A stretch of 23,202 bases of DNA, taken from contig DHBY01000050.1 in assembly GCA_002398845.1 (NCBI GenBank), positions 7,155 to 30,356 on the forward strand. Direction: 5' to 3'. This DNA comes from Firmicutes bacterium UBA4916. Lineage in GTDB: Bacteria > Bacillota > Clostridia > Tissierellales > Tepidimicrobiaceae. The position numbers and the translations under genes are program-made. Of the stretch, positions 1-6,883 are shown in pieces; the first letter of the stretch is position 1, and each line of letters starts with the position of its first letter. Below the pieces are notes generated by a model that ran no database searches, was not told where the DNA came from, and saw nothing but the letters and a program-made list of their open reading frames with translations.

Positions 1-1
1 G

Positions 2-502
2 ATGTCAAATCCAAAAGTGCTATTCTTAGACGAACCAACCGTTGGTATGGACATTCAGTCTCGTATGGCAATGTGGGATATGATGAAAAAAATAAGAAAC
101 GACTTTGGAACTACTATTTTTTTGACGACTCACTACTTAGAGGAAGCAGATCAGTTAAGTGATACCATCTGCATTATGAAAAACGGAAAAGAAATACTAC
201 AAGGTACACCCTATGCACTTCGGGAATATCTGCGAAAAGATATTCTGAAGATTAGCTTTTTATCAAAAGAAGAAGCAAAAAACTGCTTTCAGCCATTAAA
301 AGGTATCCTTGATCTGGAGGAAACAGATTTACGCCATGATAAGATCATTACCGACTTAAAAAACGGACATATGGATTTAGAAAAGGCAAATCGTTGGCTT
401 CTAGAGCATGAAATTCCATTCTTAGGTATAGAAATTATCCAACCTACTTTGGAAGATGTTTTTATAAGGCTCACAGATGAAAATGGGAAGGAGGTGTGCT
501 AA
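2..502 (+). CDS. ABC transporter ATP-binding protein, C-terminal part (left edge cuts the gene)
   Basis: The reading frame is open at the left edge, so the true start lies outside the window and the ATG at position 2 is internal. The visible 166 residues begin just before the Walker B motif (LFLDEPTVGMD, residues 7-17), followed by the D-loop and the H-loop (FLTTHYLEEAD, about residues 40-50). The Walker A and signature motifs are missing only because of the edge. The C-terminal tail (residues 75-166), ending in a PTLEDVFIRLT segment, is typical of the DrrA/CcmA-like ATPases that drive drug, lipid or bacteriocin export. It should hydrolyse ATP on the cytoplasmic face and pair with the permease that follows. 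Its stop codon overlaps that permease's ATG by one base (TAATG), which indicates translational coupling. The exported substrate cannot be read from the sequence. Confidence 0.93.
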   Translation: MSNPKVLFLDEPTVGMDIQSRMAMWDMMKKIRNDFGTTIFLTTHYLEEADQLSDTICIMKNGKEILQGTPYALREYLRKDILKISFLSKEEAKNCFQPLKGILDLEETDLRHDKIITDLKNGHMDLEKANRWLLEHEIPFLGIEIIQPTLEDVFIRLTDENGKEVC

Positions 503-1257
503 TGGATGTTTTCACTCTACTCCACCGCAATATAAAGTGGCGCTTTCATAACACTTTCACTATTGCAATGACAATTTTGCAGCCTATGCTTTGGCTTGTT
601 TTATACAGCGCTGTTGCCGGACAGTCCATGCAGGGGGTTGGGATTGAGAACTATACGGCATTTATTTTGCCCGGACTGATTGTATTAGTGAGTTTTGGAG
701 CCTGCAGCAGCAGCGGCATTATGAATTATCTGATGAAAACAGACGGCAGTTTTTACAGGATATTGATTGCACCAGTGAAAAGAAACTCTATTGTACTGGG
801 TCAAATATTAGAAGCAGTGCTGTGTACGTTTCTTGAAGTTGCTATTATGTTTATAGTCAGTCTGTTTTTTGGAGTGAAAATTGCTTCTGGATGGATTGGA
901 TTACTTCTTATCGTTTTAATCGTCTTCCTAACAGCCTTCTTCATGTCCGGATTGACTTACGCAATTAGTCTTTGCCTGCCCAATGAGGTAGTATATGAAA
1001 CGGTAATGAATGCAGTGGTTCTGCCCATCTTTTTTCTAAGCACAGCATTATTTCCTGCAGACACCTTGTCCGGTGGATTGGAAATTGCGGTCAAGCTGAA
1101 TCCTTTCACCCATGTAATCAATGCCCTGCGTGATTTAATTGTAAAGGGAAATATCGTGACAAAAGATATTCTGCTTGTTTTCATGCTACTTGCCTTAATG
1201 TGCTGTATCAGTTTCCTGTGGGCAATTAGAAGATTAAAAAAAGAAACCAGCTTATAA
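502..1257 (+). CDS. ABC-2 type transporter permease
   Basis: A 251-residue membrane protein with about six hydrophobic segments. It has the ABC-2 permease layout: a cytoplasmic N-terminus, FTIAMTILQPMLWLVLYS as the first membrane segment, a GLIVLVSFGACSSSGIMNYL segment, and the family-typical LNPFTHVINALRDLIV motif before the last helix. I place the start at the ATG at 502, not the in-frame GTG at 496, because GGGAAGGAGG at 485-494 is correctly spaced for the ATG and the GTG falls next to that site. It should form the membrane part of a DrrAB-type exporter with the upstream ATPase. A terminator-like hairpin follows directly, so these two genes appear to end the operon. Confidence 0.92.
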   Translation: MDVFTLLHRNIKWRFHNTFTIAMTILQPMLWLVLYSAVAGQSMQGVGIENYTAFILPGLIVLVSFGACSSSGIMNYLMKTDGSFYRILIAPVKRNSIVLGQILEAVLCTFLEVAIMFIVSLFFGVKIASGWIGLLLIVLIVFLTAFFMSGLTYAISLCLPNEVVYETVMNAVVLPIFFLSTALFPADTLSGGLEIAVKLNPFTHVINALRDLIVKGNIVTKDILLVFMLLALMCCISFLWAIRRLKKETSL

Positions 1258-1270
1258 CATAGATTGAATT

Positions 1271-1317
1271 ACCTGCCAAATAAAAATAACAGTGTTTTGG
1301 TGGGTTTCTATTTTTTT
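1271..1317 (+). terminator. Rho-independent terminator after the ABC exporter genes
   Basis: A 10-bp stem forms between 1271-1280 (ACCTGCCAAA) and 1296-1305 (TTTGGTGGGT) with two G-U pairs and a 15-nt loop. It is followed by a T-rich tail (TTCTATTTTTTT, 1306-1317). It lies 14 bases past the permease stop codon. Confidence 0.7.
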
Positions 1318-1362
1318 CATAAGATTTTTAGCTTACTGACTAAAAATCAAGTCTATTACTCA

Positions 1363-1827
1363 TTATCCAATGTGCTGAATCATTATCAAACAAGGATTTT
1401 CTTTTCCCCATAATTCTGGAAAACATTCCAAAGGTTTAAACCCCATTGATAAATAAAACTTTCTTGTACCTGCATAATAAACATCAGGATGAGATTCATC
1501 TAAAGTTTTTACTTGCAAGAATTCATATCCATTTTCTTTAGACCAATCTGAAACTTTATTAAACAAACCTCTACCAATTCCTTGTTTATGGTAATCAGGC
1601 AAAACTCCCATAACATAAATTTCAGCAGTATATTGATTGTTTTCTTTTATTGAAATAAAGCCTACTGGTTTTGATTCATCCATTGCCGCAAAAAATGGCA
1701 ATTTGCTACTTACTTTAATATACTCTTGTGTAGATTCTGGTATTCCAAACCAATCAGGAAGTGATTTTAAGATACTTGTCGATATTTTTATTTTTTCTTG
1801 TTTATCATGTATTTCTTTTATATTCAT
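1363..1827 (-). CDS. GNAT family N-acetyltransferase
   Basis: 154 residues with the GNAT fold signature. A beta-strand stretch (IYVMGVLPDYH, about residues 70-80) leads into the acetyl-CoA pyrophosphate loop KQGIGRGLF (about 81-89). Later come the typical YYAGTRKFYLSMGFKPL segment and a C-terminal strand. It should transfer an acetyl group from acetyl-CoA to an amine, but the acceptor cannot be predicted. The ATG start has AGGTGA a few bases upstream. It stands alone, facing the ABC exporter terminator; downstream of its start (higher coordinates) there are only gene remnants, so no operon partner suggests a substrate. Confidence 0.85.
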   Translation of the reverse strand: MNIKEIHDKQEKIKISTSILKSLPDWFGIPESTQEYIKVSSKLPFFAAMDESKPVGFISIKENNQYTAEIYVMGVLPDYHKQGIGRGLFNKVSDWSKENGYEFLQVKTLDESHPDVYYAGTRKFYLSMGFKPLECFPELWGKENPCLIMIQHIG

Positions 1828-1879
1828 CTTATCACCTAATTTTAATAAATTTTGCTTTCATAACTTTATAGAAAAAAAT

Positions 1880-2053
1880 CTAGTCTATTACCTTCAATAG
1901 CTGTTTCCTCAATATTTTTATATCTATATCAATTATTTCCCATATGGGATTTAAATTTACACCTTCATAATCATGAACTATGCGATTTCTTAAATCCCTC
2001 ATTTTAAACCAAGAAATATCAGGATAATTTGAAATATAATCCTTATCTAGTTT
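1880..2053 (-). pseudogene. HepT-like (DUF86) toxin/ribonuclease C-terminal remnant
   Basis: An open stretch of 57 codons without a credible start or ribosome binding site. Its translation contains YPDISWFKMRDLRNRIVHDY followed by EGVNLNPIWEIIDIDI. The RNRIVHDY segment matches the RX4HXY motif of HepT/DUF86 proteins (R, four residues, H, one residue, Y), which are the toxin partners of MntA nucleotidyltransferase antitoxins. About the first half of a normal 110-140 residue HepT is absent, and no MntA-like gene is next to it. A stop lies in frame just upstream at 2054-2056. I read it as a dead fragment; the family call rests on the motif and its surroundings. Confidence 0.6.
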
Positions 2054-2134
2054 TTAGTTTATTTAACTATAAACCTATGCGTTTATTATATCATTAGACA
2101 TATAACATTTATAGTTACAATTATAAAAATATTT

Positions 2135-2278
2135 TTAAGATAGAAACTCAATTCTCGTTTGGTCATCTCTTTTAATATAGATATTTTTCCCTAACTTCTT
2201 GCTTAATCTTTCTAACTTTTCTATTTTAATTGGAAGATTGGCAAGCTTAATGGGCTTAGGAATATTTGTTTTTAGCAC
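2135..2278 (-). pseudogene. D-cysteine desulfhydrase / ACC deaminase-like N-terminal remnant
   Basis: A 47-codon open stretch from a GTG with no good ribosome binding site. It reads IPKPIKLANLPIKIEKLERL and then KKLGKNIYIKRDDQT, which closely resembles the N-terminus of PLP-dependent D-cysteine desulfhydrase/ACC deaminase proteins. In the family, DDQTG is followed by a GGNKxRKLEFL segment carrying the PLP-binding lysine. Here DDQT is joined directly to RIEFLS and a stop, so about a dozen codons including the lysine have been lost and the rest of the protein (about 280 residues) is gone. It cannot be a functional enzyme. The family assignment is from memory of the motif. Confidence 0.6.
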
Positions 2279-2302
2279 CTCTAGGTTTTAATATTAACTA
2301 TA

Positions 2303-3100
2303 TTATCTTTGTGCAACAAATAACAAATGGTTACTTGTTCCTAAAAACTCAGGCTTTTCACTACAATAAAAGTGGTAATTTAGCCACAGCTGATAACTTT
2401 CATCATCCATTTCATCTATTTTATCTGCCAATAATTCGCTTAGACCATCAGAGGCAATTTCAGCTACAATTGTTAATCCTAAGTTGTAAAGTAGTTCTCT
2501 CCCCTGATTAATAGTTGTAAATACAAAAGGAAAATCCTTCACTTTGAAGGTTTGGCTATCATATCCATTTCCCTTTAAATAATCTGGCTGATAACACATG
2601 GTTTCAGTTACAATAACCATATCATTATTAATAAAAGCAAAAAACATAATACCGTCATCTTTGCATACTCGCTTTACTTCTTCTATGCATTTATAACGAT
2701 CTTCCATATTCTCCAAATGATACAGTGGACCAAAGCATAGCACAATATCAAAACTACTATCTGGAAACCTAGAAAGATCTAAGGCATTTCCTTGAAATAT
2801 ATCAAGATTCATATTTGATTTCTTCTTTTCCCTAATAATATCTACATGTTTCTCAACTAGTTCTATTGATGTCACTTCATAGCCTTTATTTGCAAAGTAT
2901 AAACTATACTCCCCTGTTCCTGCACCTAAGTCTAAAATTTTCATATTAGGTTTTAAATATTTTTCAATTTGTCTTACTGTAGTTAAAAACTCGACTCTTG
3001 TTGCTTTTGAAGACAATCTAGAATCTTCATCAAAGATTTCATAAATAGCCGAGACTCTTTCTTCTTCATTTTCTATTTTTAATAAATCTTCCATTTTCAT
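2303..3100 (-). CDS. Class I SAM-dependent methyltransferase
   Basis: 265 residues with a Rossmann-like methyltransferase core. Motif I is ILDLGAGTGEYSLYFA (residues 55-70), followed by an acidic SIELVEKHVDI strand that should bind the ribose. Motif II/III is FQGNALDLSRFPDSSFDIVLCFGPLYHL, the usual LYHL signature of small-molecule methyltransferases. The start is placed at the ATG at 3100 because GGAGG lies 8 bases upstream; an ATG at 3115 overlaps that site and is unlikely. The last 60 residues form a C-terminal extension ending SNHLLFVAQR, seen in several Firmicute proteins of this type. The substrate is unknown, and the neighbours are remnants that give no pathway context. Confidence 0.88.
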   Translation of the reverse strand: MKMEDLLKIENEEERVSAIYEIFDEDSRLSSKATRVEFLTTVRQIEKYLKPNMKILDLGAGTGEYSLYFANKGYEVTSIELVEKHVDIIREKKKSNMNLDIFQGNALDLSRFPDSSFDIVLCFGPLYHLENMEDRYKCIEEVKRVCKDDGIMFFAFINNDMVIVTETMCYQPDYLKGNGYDSQTFKVKDFPFVFTTINQGRELLYNLGLTIVAEIASDGLSELLADKIDEMDDESYQLWLNYHFYCSEKPEFLGTSNHLLFVAQR

Positions 3101-3132
3101 TTTAGCCGCCTCCATTAAAATGTTGATTTTCT

Positions 3133-3250
3133 CTATAACAATTCTCCATTTTCACCATAAAAGGAACCACAAAATCTTATATTACCGGGTACTTCTCTAT
3201 TTATGTCAAGAAATTTGATCCAAGTCGTTATGTGTACATTCTCTAATCAT
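3133..3250 (-). pseudogene. Scrambled gene remnants (possible GNAT start fused to an unknown C-terminus)
   Basis: An ATG at 3250 preceded by AAAGGGGTG opens MIRECTHNDLDQIS and then stops. This resembles the first residues of a GNAT acetyltransferase. In another frame the same region continues as TTWIKFLDINREVPGNIRF and on to CGSFYGENGELL, with the stop at 3133-3135 and no start codon of its own. Two coding-looking stretches in different frames, neither long enough to fold, suggest deletion debris. I do not recognise the second piece. The rest of 3251-3401 shows no gene. Confidence 0.35.
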
Positions 3251-3401
3251 AAAGCACCCCTTTATTCTTTATTCCTTTCAGGCTATTCTGAATATTTTTC
3301 ATACATTATAACATAGTTGGATGATTTCTCCTACCTTAAATATAATTTTTTATTTAAATCTACAAGACCTATAACCAGTGATAGTTCCTAGGACTTCTAA
3401 C

Positions 3402-4634
3402 CTATCCTTCCCCTAATGATATTGATACGGTTATAAAGTTTGAATTGCTAGAATAATAAATTCTTGGCTTAGTTTTTTTAATTGGTTTTACAGTTAACTC
3501 AACTTCTAAGTTTTTATCCCCTAGAACCATAATCCAAAAACTATTATTTCCTAAGCTAATAGCTTGAACTCTATTATCCACAATATTTATATTCTTGCTG
3601 GATATTTCATTAAATATTGGAGTTTTAATATTTATTTTCTCACAATTATATGCAAAAATAACATATACATTTTCTACTTTTTCTTCTTTGATACCTTTGA
3701 CAAGAGGTTTCCTTAAAATAGATGATAGATAATCTTTGGAATTATATAAAATATCTGTATGATTTCCCTCTAGTACTAAATTGTTTCCACCTAGATATCC
3801 TAATGTGCTAAGGGTAGTTACTGTGCCATCGCCATAATTTGTTTTATATGCTTTTATAGGTTTTCCATCTTTCCATTTAACTTTTTCTTTTTTATTTACA
3901 TCCACTAAAAATTCCTGATTAGTATAGACACCTTTGCCACTTACAATAAACAATCTATTTGGGTCCATAGGTCTCTTTTCTAATCCATTTAAAAAACTAT
4001 TGTTTACAGACATATTTTCTATGGGAATTTCTTTCCTCATTCCATTTTCTTTATAGAATAAATAATTACCATAGTTGTAACTAGGTAATAAATCTTTTAC
4101 AATGGGGAAAATATTTCTTAAAGCCTCTATATAGTTTATTTTTTTAAATATATAATAGTAAAGTATAAATCCAATCTTTAATCCATTATAAAGAATATCA
4201 TCCTCTAATTTTGAATAAGGAACTTTTCCTCCACTCCAAAAATAATAAGCATTTACAGTCCCTAAGTTTGGAGTGCCTATCATAATTAATTTATCAACGG
4301 TTATGGGATTGAAGTAGTTCATATAAGCCCTACCCAATAGTCCTCCTAAACTATGCCCTATAAGTATTACCTTATCGGTTCCTGTTCTTTGCTTAACCTT
4401 TTCTACATCTGGAAACAAATATTTATCTACTGATTCCAGGACAGATTTTTTCCAATCATAATAGGATATGAATAAATTTATATTCTCTGTATAACCCATA
4501 GAGTTTAGTATTTCAATAAAAGGTCTATAAATTTTTTCTGCAAACCCAAAAGAAAAATCTCCCGTTCCCTTTATTACATCATCACCTAAAGAACCAAAAA
4601 GTCCTGGTACAAAAACAATAGGATAATCCATCAT
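3402..4634 (-). CDS. LCAT-like alpha/beta hydrolase (lipase/acyltransferase fold)
   Basis: 410 residues. The N-terminus carries IVFVPGLFGS (residues 6-15, oxyanion strand). Residues 89-98 read VILIGHSLGG, giving the nucleophile elbow with Ser95. YGDGTVTTLS (267-276) supplies the likely acid Asp269, and EGNHTDIL (289-296) the likely base His292. The GDGTV plus NHTDIL combination is characteristic of lecithin:cholesterol-acyltransferase-like hydrolases. About 90 residues after residue 315 look like a small beta-rich domain of unknown role. No signal peptide is visible, so the protein is probably cytoplasmic. Two adjacent ATGs (4634 and 4631) follow a GAGGAAGGA site and either could be the start. 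The substrate is unknown, probably an ester or lipid. Confidence 0.82.
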   Translation of the reverse strand: MMDYPIVFVPGLFGSLGDDVIKGTGDFSFGFAEKIYRPFIEILNSMGYTENINLFISYYDWKKSVLESVDKYLFPDVEKVKQRTGTDKVILIGHSLGGLLGRAYMNYFNPITVDKLIMIGTPNLGTVNAYYFWSGGKVPYSKLEDDILYNGLKIGFILYYYIFKKINYIEALRNIFPIVKDLLPSYNYGNYLFYKENGMRKEIPIENMSVNNSFLNGLEKRPMDPNRLFIVSGKGVYTNQEFLVDVNKKEKVKWKDGKPIKAYKTNYGDGTVTTLSTLGYLGGNNLVLEGNHTDILYNSKDYLSSILRKPLVKGIKEEKVENVYVIFAYNCEKINIKTPIFNEISSKNINIVDNRVQAISLGNNSFWIMVLGDKNLEVELTVKPIKKTKPRIYYSSNSNFITVSISLGEG

Positions 4635-4715
4635 TTAATCCTTCCTCTCGCTTTTATACCAAGATATTCAATTTTTCACATAAAGTTGTCTTTTAATTTA
4701 AAATTTTATTAAATC

Positions 4716-4778
4716 CTATTTATAATTTTTTAACCTTGATACAGATTTCCTTAAAGCTAAAGCAGTTTTAGTTTCTAT
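4716..4778 (-). pseudogene. Duplicated 3' end of a sugar-phosphate-isomerase-like gene
   Basis: This piece encodes IETKTALALRKSVSRLKNYK and a stop, nearly identical to the last 20 residues of the TIM-barrel gene at 13659-14441. At DNA level 4704-4778 and 13647-13721 match at 71 of 75 positions by my count, including about a dozen bases beyond the stop codon. The similarity ends at 4778, two bases before the palindrome at 4781-4825, and nothing of the rest of the gene lies beyond it. It is the tail of a lost paralogue or a short duplicated segment. Confidence 0.8.
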
Positions 4779-4780
4779 GA

Positions 4781-4825
4781 AATAACTTGCCTTTTTGGTG
4801 CCTGGCACTAAAAAGGCAGGTTATT
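4781..4825. repeat. Long palindromic repeat, copy A (GGTGCC-core family)
   Basis: A near-perfect palindrome with 22-nt arms around a single central T (4803). The core is GGTGCC T GGCACT and the arms read outward as CTTTTT, GC, AATAAC. Two arm positions do not match the perfect palindrome (a T-G and a G-T pair if folded). Copies B (8339-8381) and C (17668-17712) share the core and the arm layout. The T-run lies inside the stem, not after it, so this is not a standard terminator. Confidence 0.85.
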
Positions 4826-4838
4826 ATATTCTATAGTC

Positions 4839-5042
4839 TTATGCTAAGGAATAGTCTTCAAGTTGTTTTAGCAAATTCACATCAAAATTCATGTTCTGTG
4901 CATCATCAGAAATTCTAATTGACAATTTATCATTTGTAAAGTGAGATATACTTGATTATGAAGTTTTTATTATTGCCGCTTTACTTTGTTCTTCAGATGC
5001 CGCAGTAGGTTTTTCATCTTCTACAATTAAAATTCGAATCAT
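4839..5042 (-). pseudogene. Possible response-regulator-like start joined to unknown sequence, broken by an in-frame stop
   Basis: From an ATG at 5042 the frame reads MIRILIVEDEKPTAASEEQS and reaches a stop at 4956-4958. It then continues in the same frame as SSISHFTNDKLSIRISDDAQ and NMNFDVNLLKQLEDYSLA to a stop at 4839-4841. The first dozen residues look exactly like the start of a receiver domain (ILIVEDE with the acidic pair), but the similarity ends there. There is no strong ribosome binding site. I take it for decayed coding sequence; the second half is unrecognised. The surrounding 4635-5139 otherwise holds only the isomerase fragment and palindrome A. Confidence 0.35.
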
Positions 5043-5139
5043 AATTATCACATCTTAAACATAATACATCAAAGTTGTATCTTATTTGTATCATATTTTA
5101 TTATTCTTATGATATGACCTCCCTTAGTGTATCCCCTTT

Positions 5140-6027
5140 CTAATATAATCTTGTATCTTCAGATTTCCAAAGTAGTTTTCCATCTCCAGAATAAATATAT
5201 TCATTTTCAAACAATGGTTCTCTTTGGGAATCAGATCCTGCAACCCAAGTGTCTACAGTATAATGATGCTCAAGACCGATACTATCAATCGCAATAACTG
5301 TCATGGTGCAAATCTGTCCATTACTTAAGGGTATCTTTTCATCTACTTCATATCCAGAATAAAACTCTTCATTTGGAATGGTTTCTTCTGATATCAATTT
5401 GTCATCTACCTTAATAGCTAAACGCATTTCTGTATATTTAATATCAGTTTCAACTTCCTTAACATCTGCACTAAGATTTCCTTTTCTTATATAAGTATTG
5501 CCATTAAAGCTGGCTTGACCAAGAAGTCTTGGATATATAGCTGGAAAAATTTCATCCTTAATACTCAAGATACCGATTTGCTTATCGTCCATGGTTTTCT
5601 TTATGCCATTTTCATTAATCACAATTTTAGGCAGTGCATCTGCAAAAATACTGCGGGAAACAGTTATAGAAAATGTTGTATCATTTTTGTTCATAGGGAA
5701 TAATTCTCCATTAAAATCAAGGGTAACAATAGTATATTCACTGACTTCTTTAGGTGTAAGATTAAAAGTGATAGGTACTGTAAGACTATCTAAATTAATA
5801 GTTCCGATTTCAATAGTGCTAGTTTCAATAAGACTAGCCTTGCGATTTAACATATCATCTACATTATTATAAATACTATTCATATCATTTCTTATATTGT
5901 TATCTAAATTGTTCATCTGATTACTTGTATATTCTATTTGCCTTTGCAGATTATTGATCTTTAAAATTGATATAAATTGGGATACCGTAAGTACTGCAAT
6001 TAAAATATATAAACCTTTCTTTTTCAA
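5140..6027 (-). CDS. Membrane-anchored coiled-coil protein of unknown function
   Basis: 295 residues, not recognised. The N-terminus LKKKGLYILIAVLTVSQFIS gives a short basic start and one membrane segment (about residues 5-22). It is followed by an Asn/Gln-rich predicted coiled coil (about 27-65: LQRQIEYTSNQMNNLDNNIR and onward) and then a beta-rich region to the end with no cysteines except one. This is the layout of a protein anchored in the membrane with its C-terminus outside. The start is placed at the TTG at 6027 because GGGGGA lies 6 bases before it; a TTG at 6045 lacks such a site. An overlapping reading frame upstream (see findings) leaves open a longer N-terminus through a frameshift. 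It lies downstream of the XRE regulator on the same strand. Confidence 0.7.
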   Translation of the reverse strand: MKKKGLYILIAVLTVSQFISILKINNLQRQIEYTSNQMNNLDNNIRNDMNSIYNNVDDMLNRKASLIETSTIEIGTINLDSLTVPITFNLTPKEVSEYTIVTLDFNGELFPMNKNDTTFSITVSRSIFADALPKIVINENGIKKTMDDKQIGILSIKDEIFPAIYPRLLGQASFNGNTYIRKGNLSADVKEVETDIKYTEMRLAIKVDDKLISEETIPNEEFYSGYEVDEKIPLSNGQICTMTVIAIDSIGLEHHYTVDTWVAGSDSQREPLFENEYIYSGDGKLLWKSEDTRLY

Positions 6028-6155
6028 TTCTATTCCCCCATCCAAATGTATTTGAAGTCATTTCTTGATTATTTTCTTCAATTTTTCGACTCAAGTTTAC
6101 CTCTCCAATCTCCTTATTAAAGTATACATAGGACATAATGTCCAATAACAATACC

Positions 6156-6353
6156 TCAATTCTCTACTGTAAATATTTCTTCAATTGTAACGTCAAACAC
6201 TTTTGCTATGTTCCAAGCCAATACCAATGAGGGATTATATTTTCCATTTTCAAGATTTCCTATTGTTTCTCTACGAACCCCAACTTTAGCTGCAAGCTCT
6301 TCTTGTTTCATACCATATTTTGCACGATACTCCTTAATCCTATTTTTAATCAT
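6156..6353 (-). CDS. XRE-family transcriptional regulator (small HTH protein)
   Basis: 65 residues forming almost only a Cro/CI-type helix-turn-helix. KNRIKEYRAKYGMKQEELA is helix 1 and the start of helix 2; KVGVRRETIGNLENGKYNPS is the recognition helix and its turn; the end WNIAKVFDVTIEEIFTVEN is typical of this family. It should bind DNA as a dimer. I place the start at the ATG at 6353, six bases after AGGTG; a GTG at 6362 is less well placed. It overlaps the end of the upstream membrane-protein gene by 8 bases, so the two are translated from one mRNA and the regulator probably controls its own promoter at 6738-6766. Confidence 0.88.
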   Translation of the reverse strand: MIKNRIKEYRAKYGMKQEELAAKVGVRRETIGNLENGKYNPSLVLAWNIAKVFDVTIEEIFTVEN

Positions 6354-6696
6354 TTCTTGCACCTAACTGTTCTTTCCATTCCATAATAAATGTCATAAAA
6401 GTAAAGATAGCTATGGAAATTCCGAAACCTAAAGCAGTTCCACCAGCCAATGGATTACTGCTTATCTCAAAATAAGAAAAAACAAATGTTGCTCCAGCCA
6501 CAATAAATAAATTAATAAAGAAAGCATAAGCTGCACATTTTCTAATTGTTTCAATAAAAAACTCATCTGGTTGCACTAAAAAATATTTAAAAAACAATGC
6601 AAAAGCAAAAAACGATAGGAATAAAGGTTCTTTACCAAATAATCCAATAAACCCTAACAAAGATATAAAGCCTATAAAGCCATATATATTTTTCAT
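6346..6696 (-). CDS. Small membrane protein, DUF3796-like
   Basis: 116 residues with about four hydrophobic segments, starting MKNIYGFIGFISLLGFIGLF with the repeated Phe/Gly pattern I associate with the DUF3796 family. That name is from memory and tentative. The start is the ATG at 6696 with GGAGGT five bases upstream; an upstream in-frame start at 6726 has no such site. The gene is followed by an overlapping XRE regulator, a pairing common for this kind of protein in Clostridia. A near-consensus promoter precedes it. The protein's role is unknown; the pair could form a small sensor or regulator unit. Confidence 0.75.
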   Translation of the reverse strand: MKNIYGFIGFISLLGFIGLFGKEPLFLSFFAFALFFKYFLVQPDEFFIETIRKCAAYAFFINLFIVAGATFVFSYFEISSNPLAGGTALGFGISIAIFTFMTFIMEWKEQLGARND

Positions 6697-6737
6697 AATC
6701 GACCTCCATTGTGGTGTATTTCGCACTTTATGCTATA

Positions 6738-6766
6738 AATATACCACATGCTACCCTTGATGTCAA
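6738..6766 (-). promoter_or_regulatory. Sigma-A promoter of the membrane protein/XRE operon
   Basis: Reading the minus strand, TTGACA (6761-6766) is followed by a 17-base spacer and TATATT (6738-6743), about 40 bases before the ATG at 6696. This is one of the best promoter matches in the window. No clear palindromic operator is visible over it. Confidence 0.75.
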
Positions 6767-6883
6767 CAATTCACAAAAAATATATATGTGAATTATTCCC
6801 AATCCCCGCAATAAAGCAAACAAATCCATAATATAATTAGATAAGAATAAAAAACGTTGTAATAAACACTTTCACAGCATTCT

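Noticed and set aside
1637..1900. 87-codon plus-strand frame opposite the GNAT gene
   Set aside because: Shadow frame with no ribosome site; the minus-strand GNAT protein explains the coding signal.
2266..2511. 81-codon plus-strand frame opposite the methyltransferase 3' end
   Set aside because: Antisense shadow; the minus-strand methyltransferase is clear and complete.
4781..4825. Palindrome A as a Rho-independent terminator
   Set aside because: The T-run lies inside the stem and no T-tract follows on either strand. No intact gene ends just before it.
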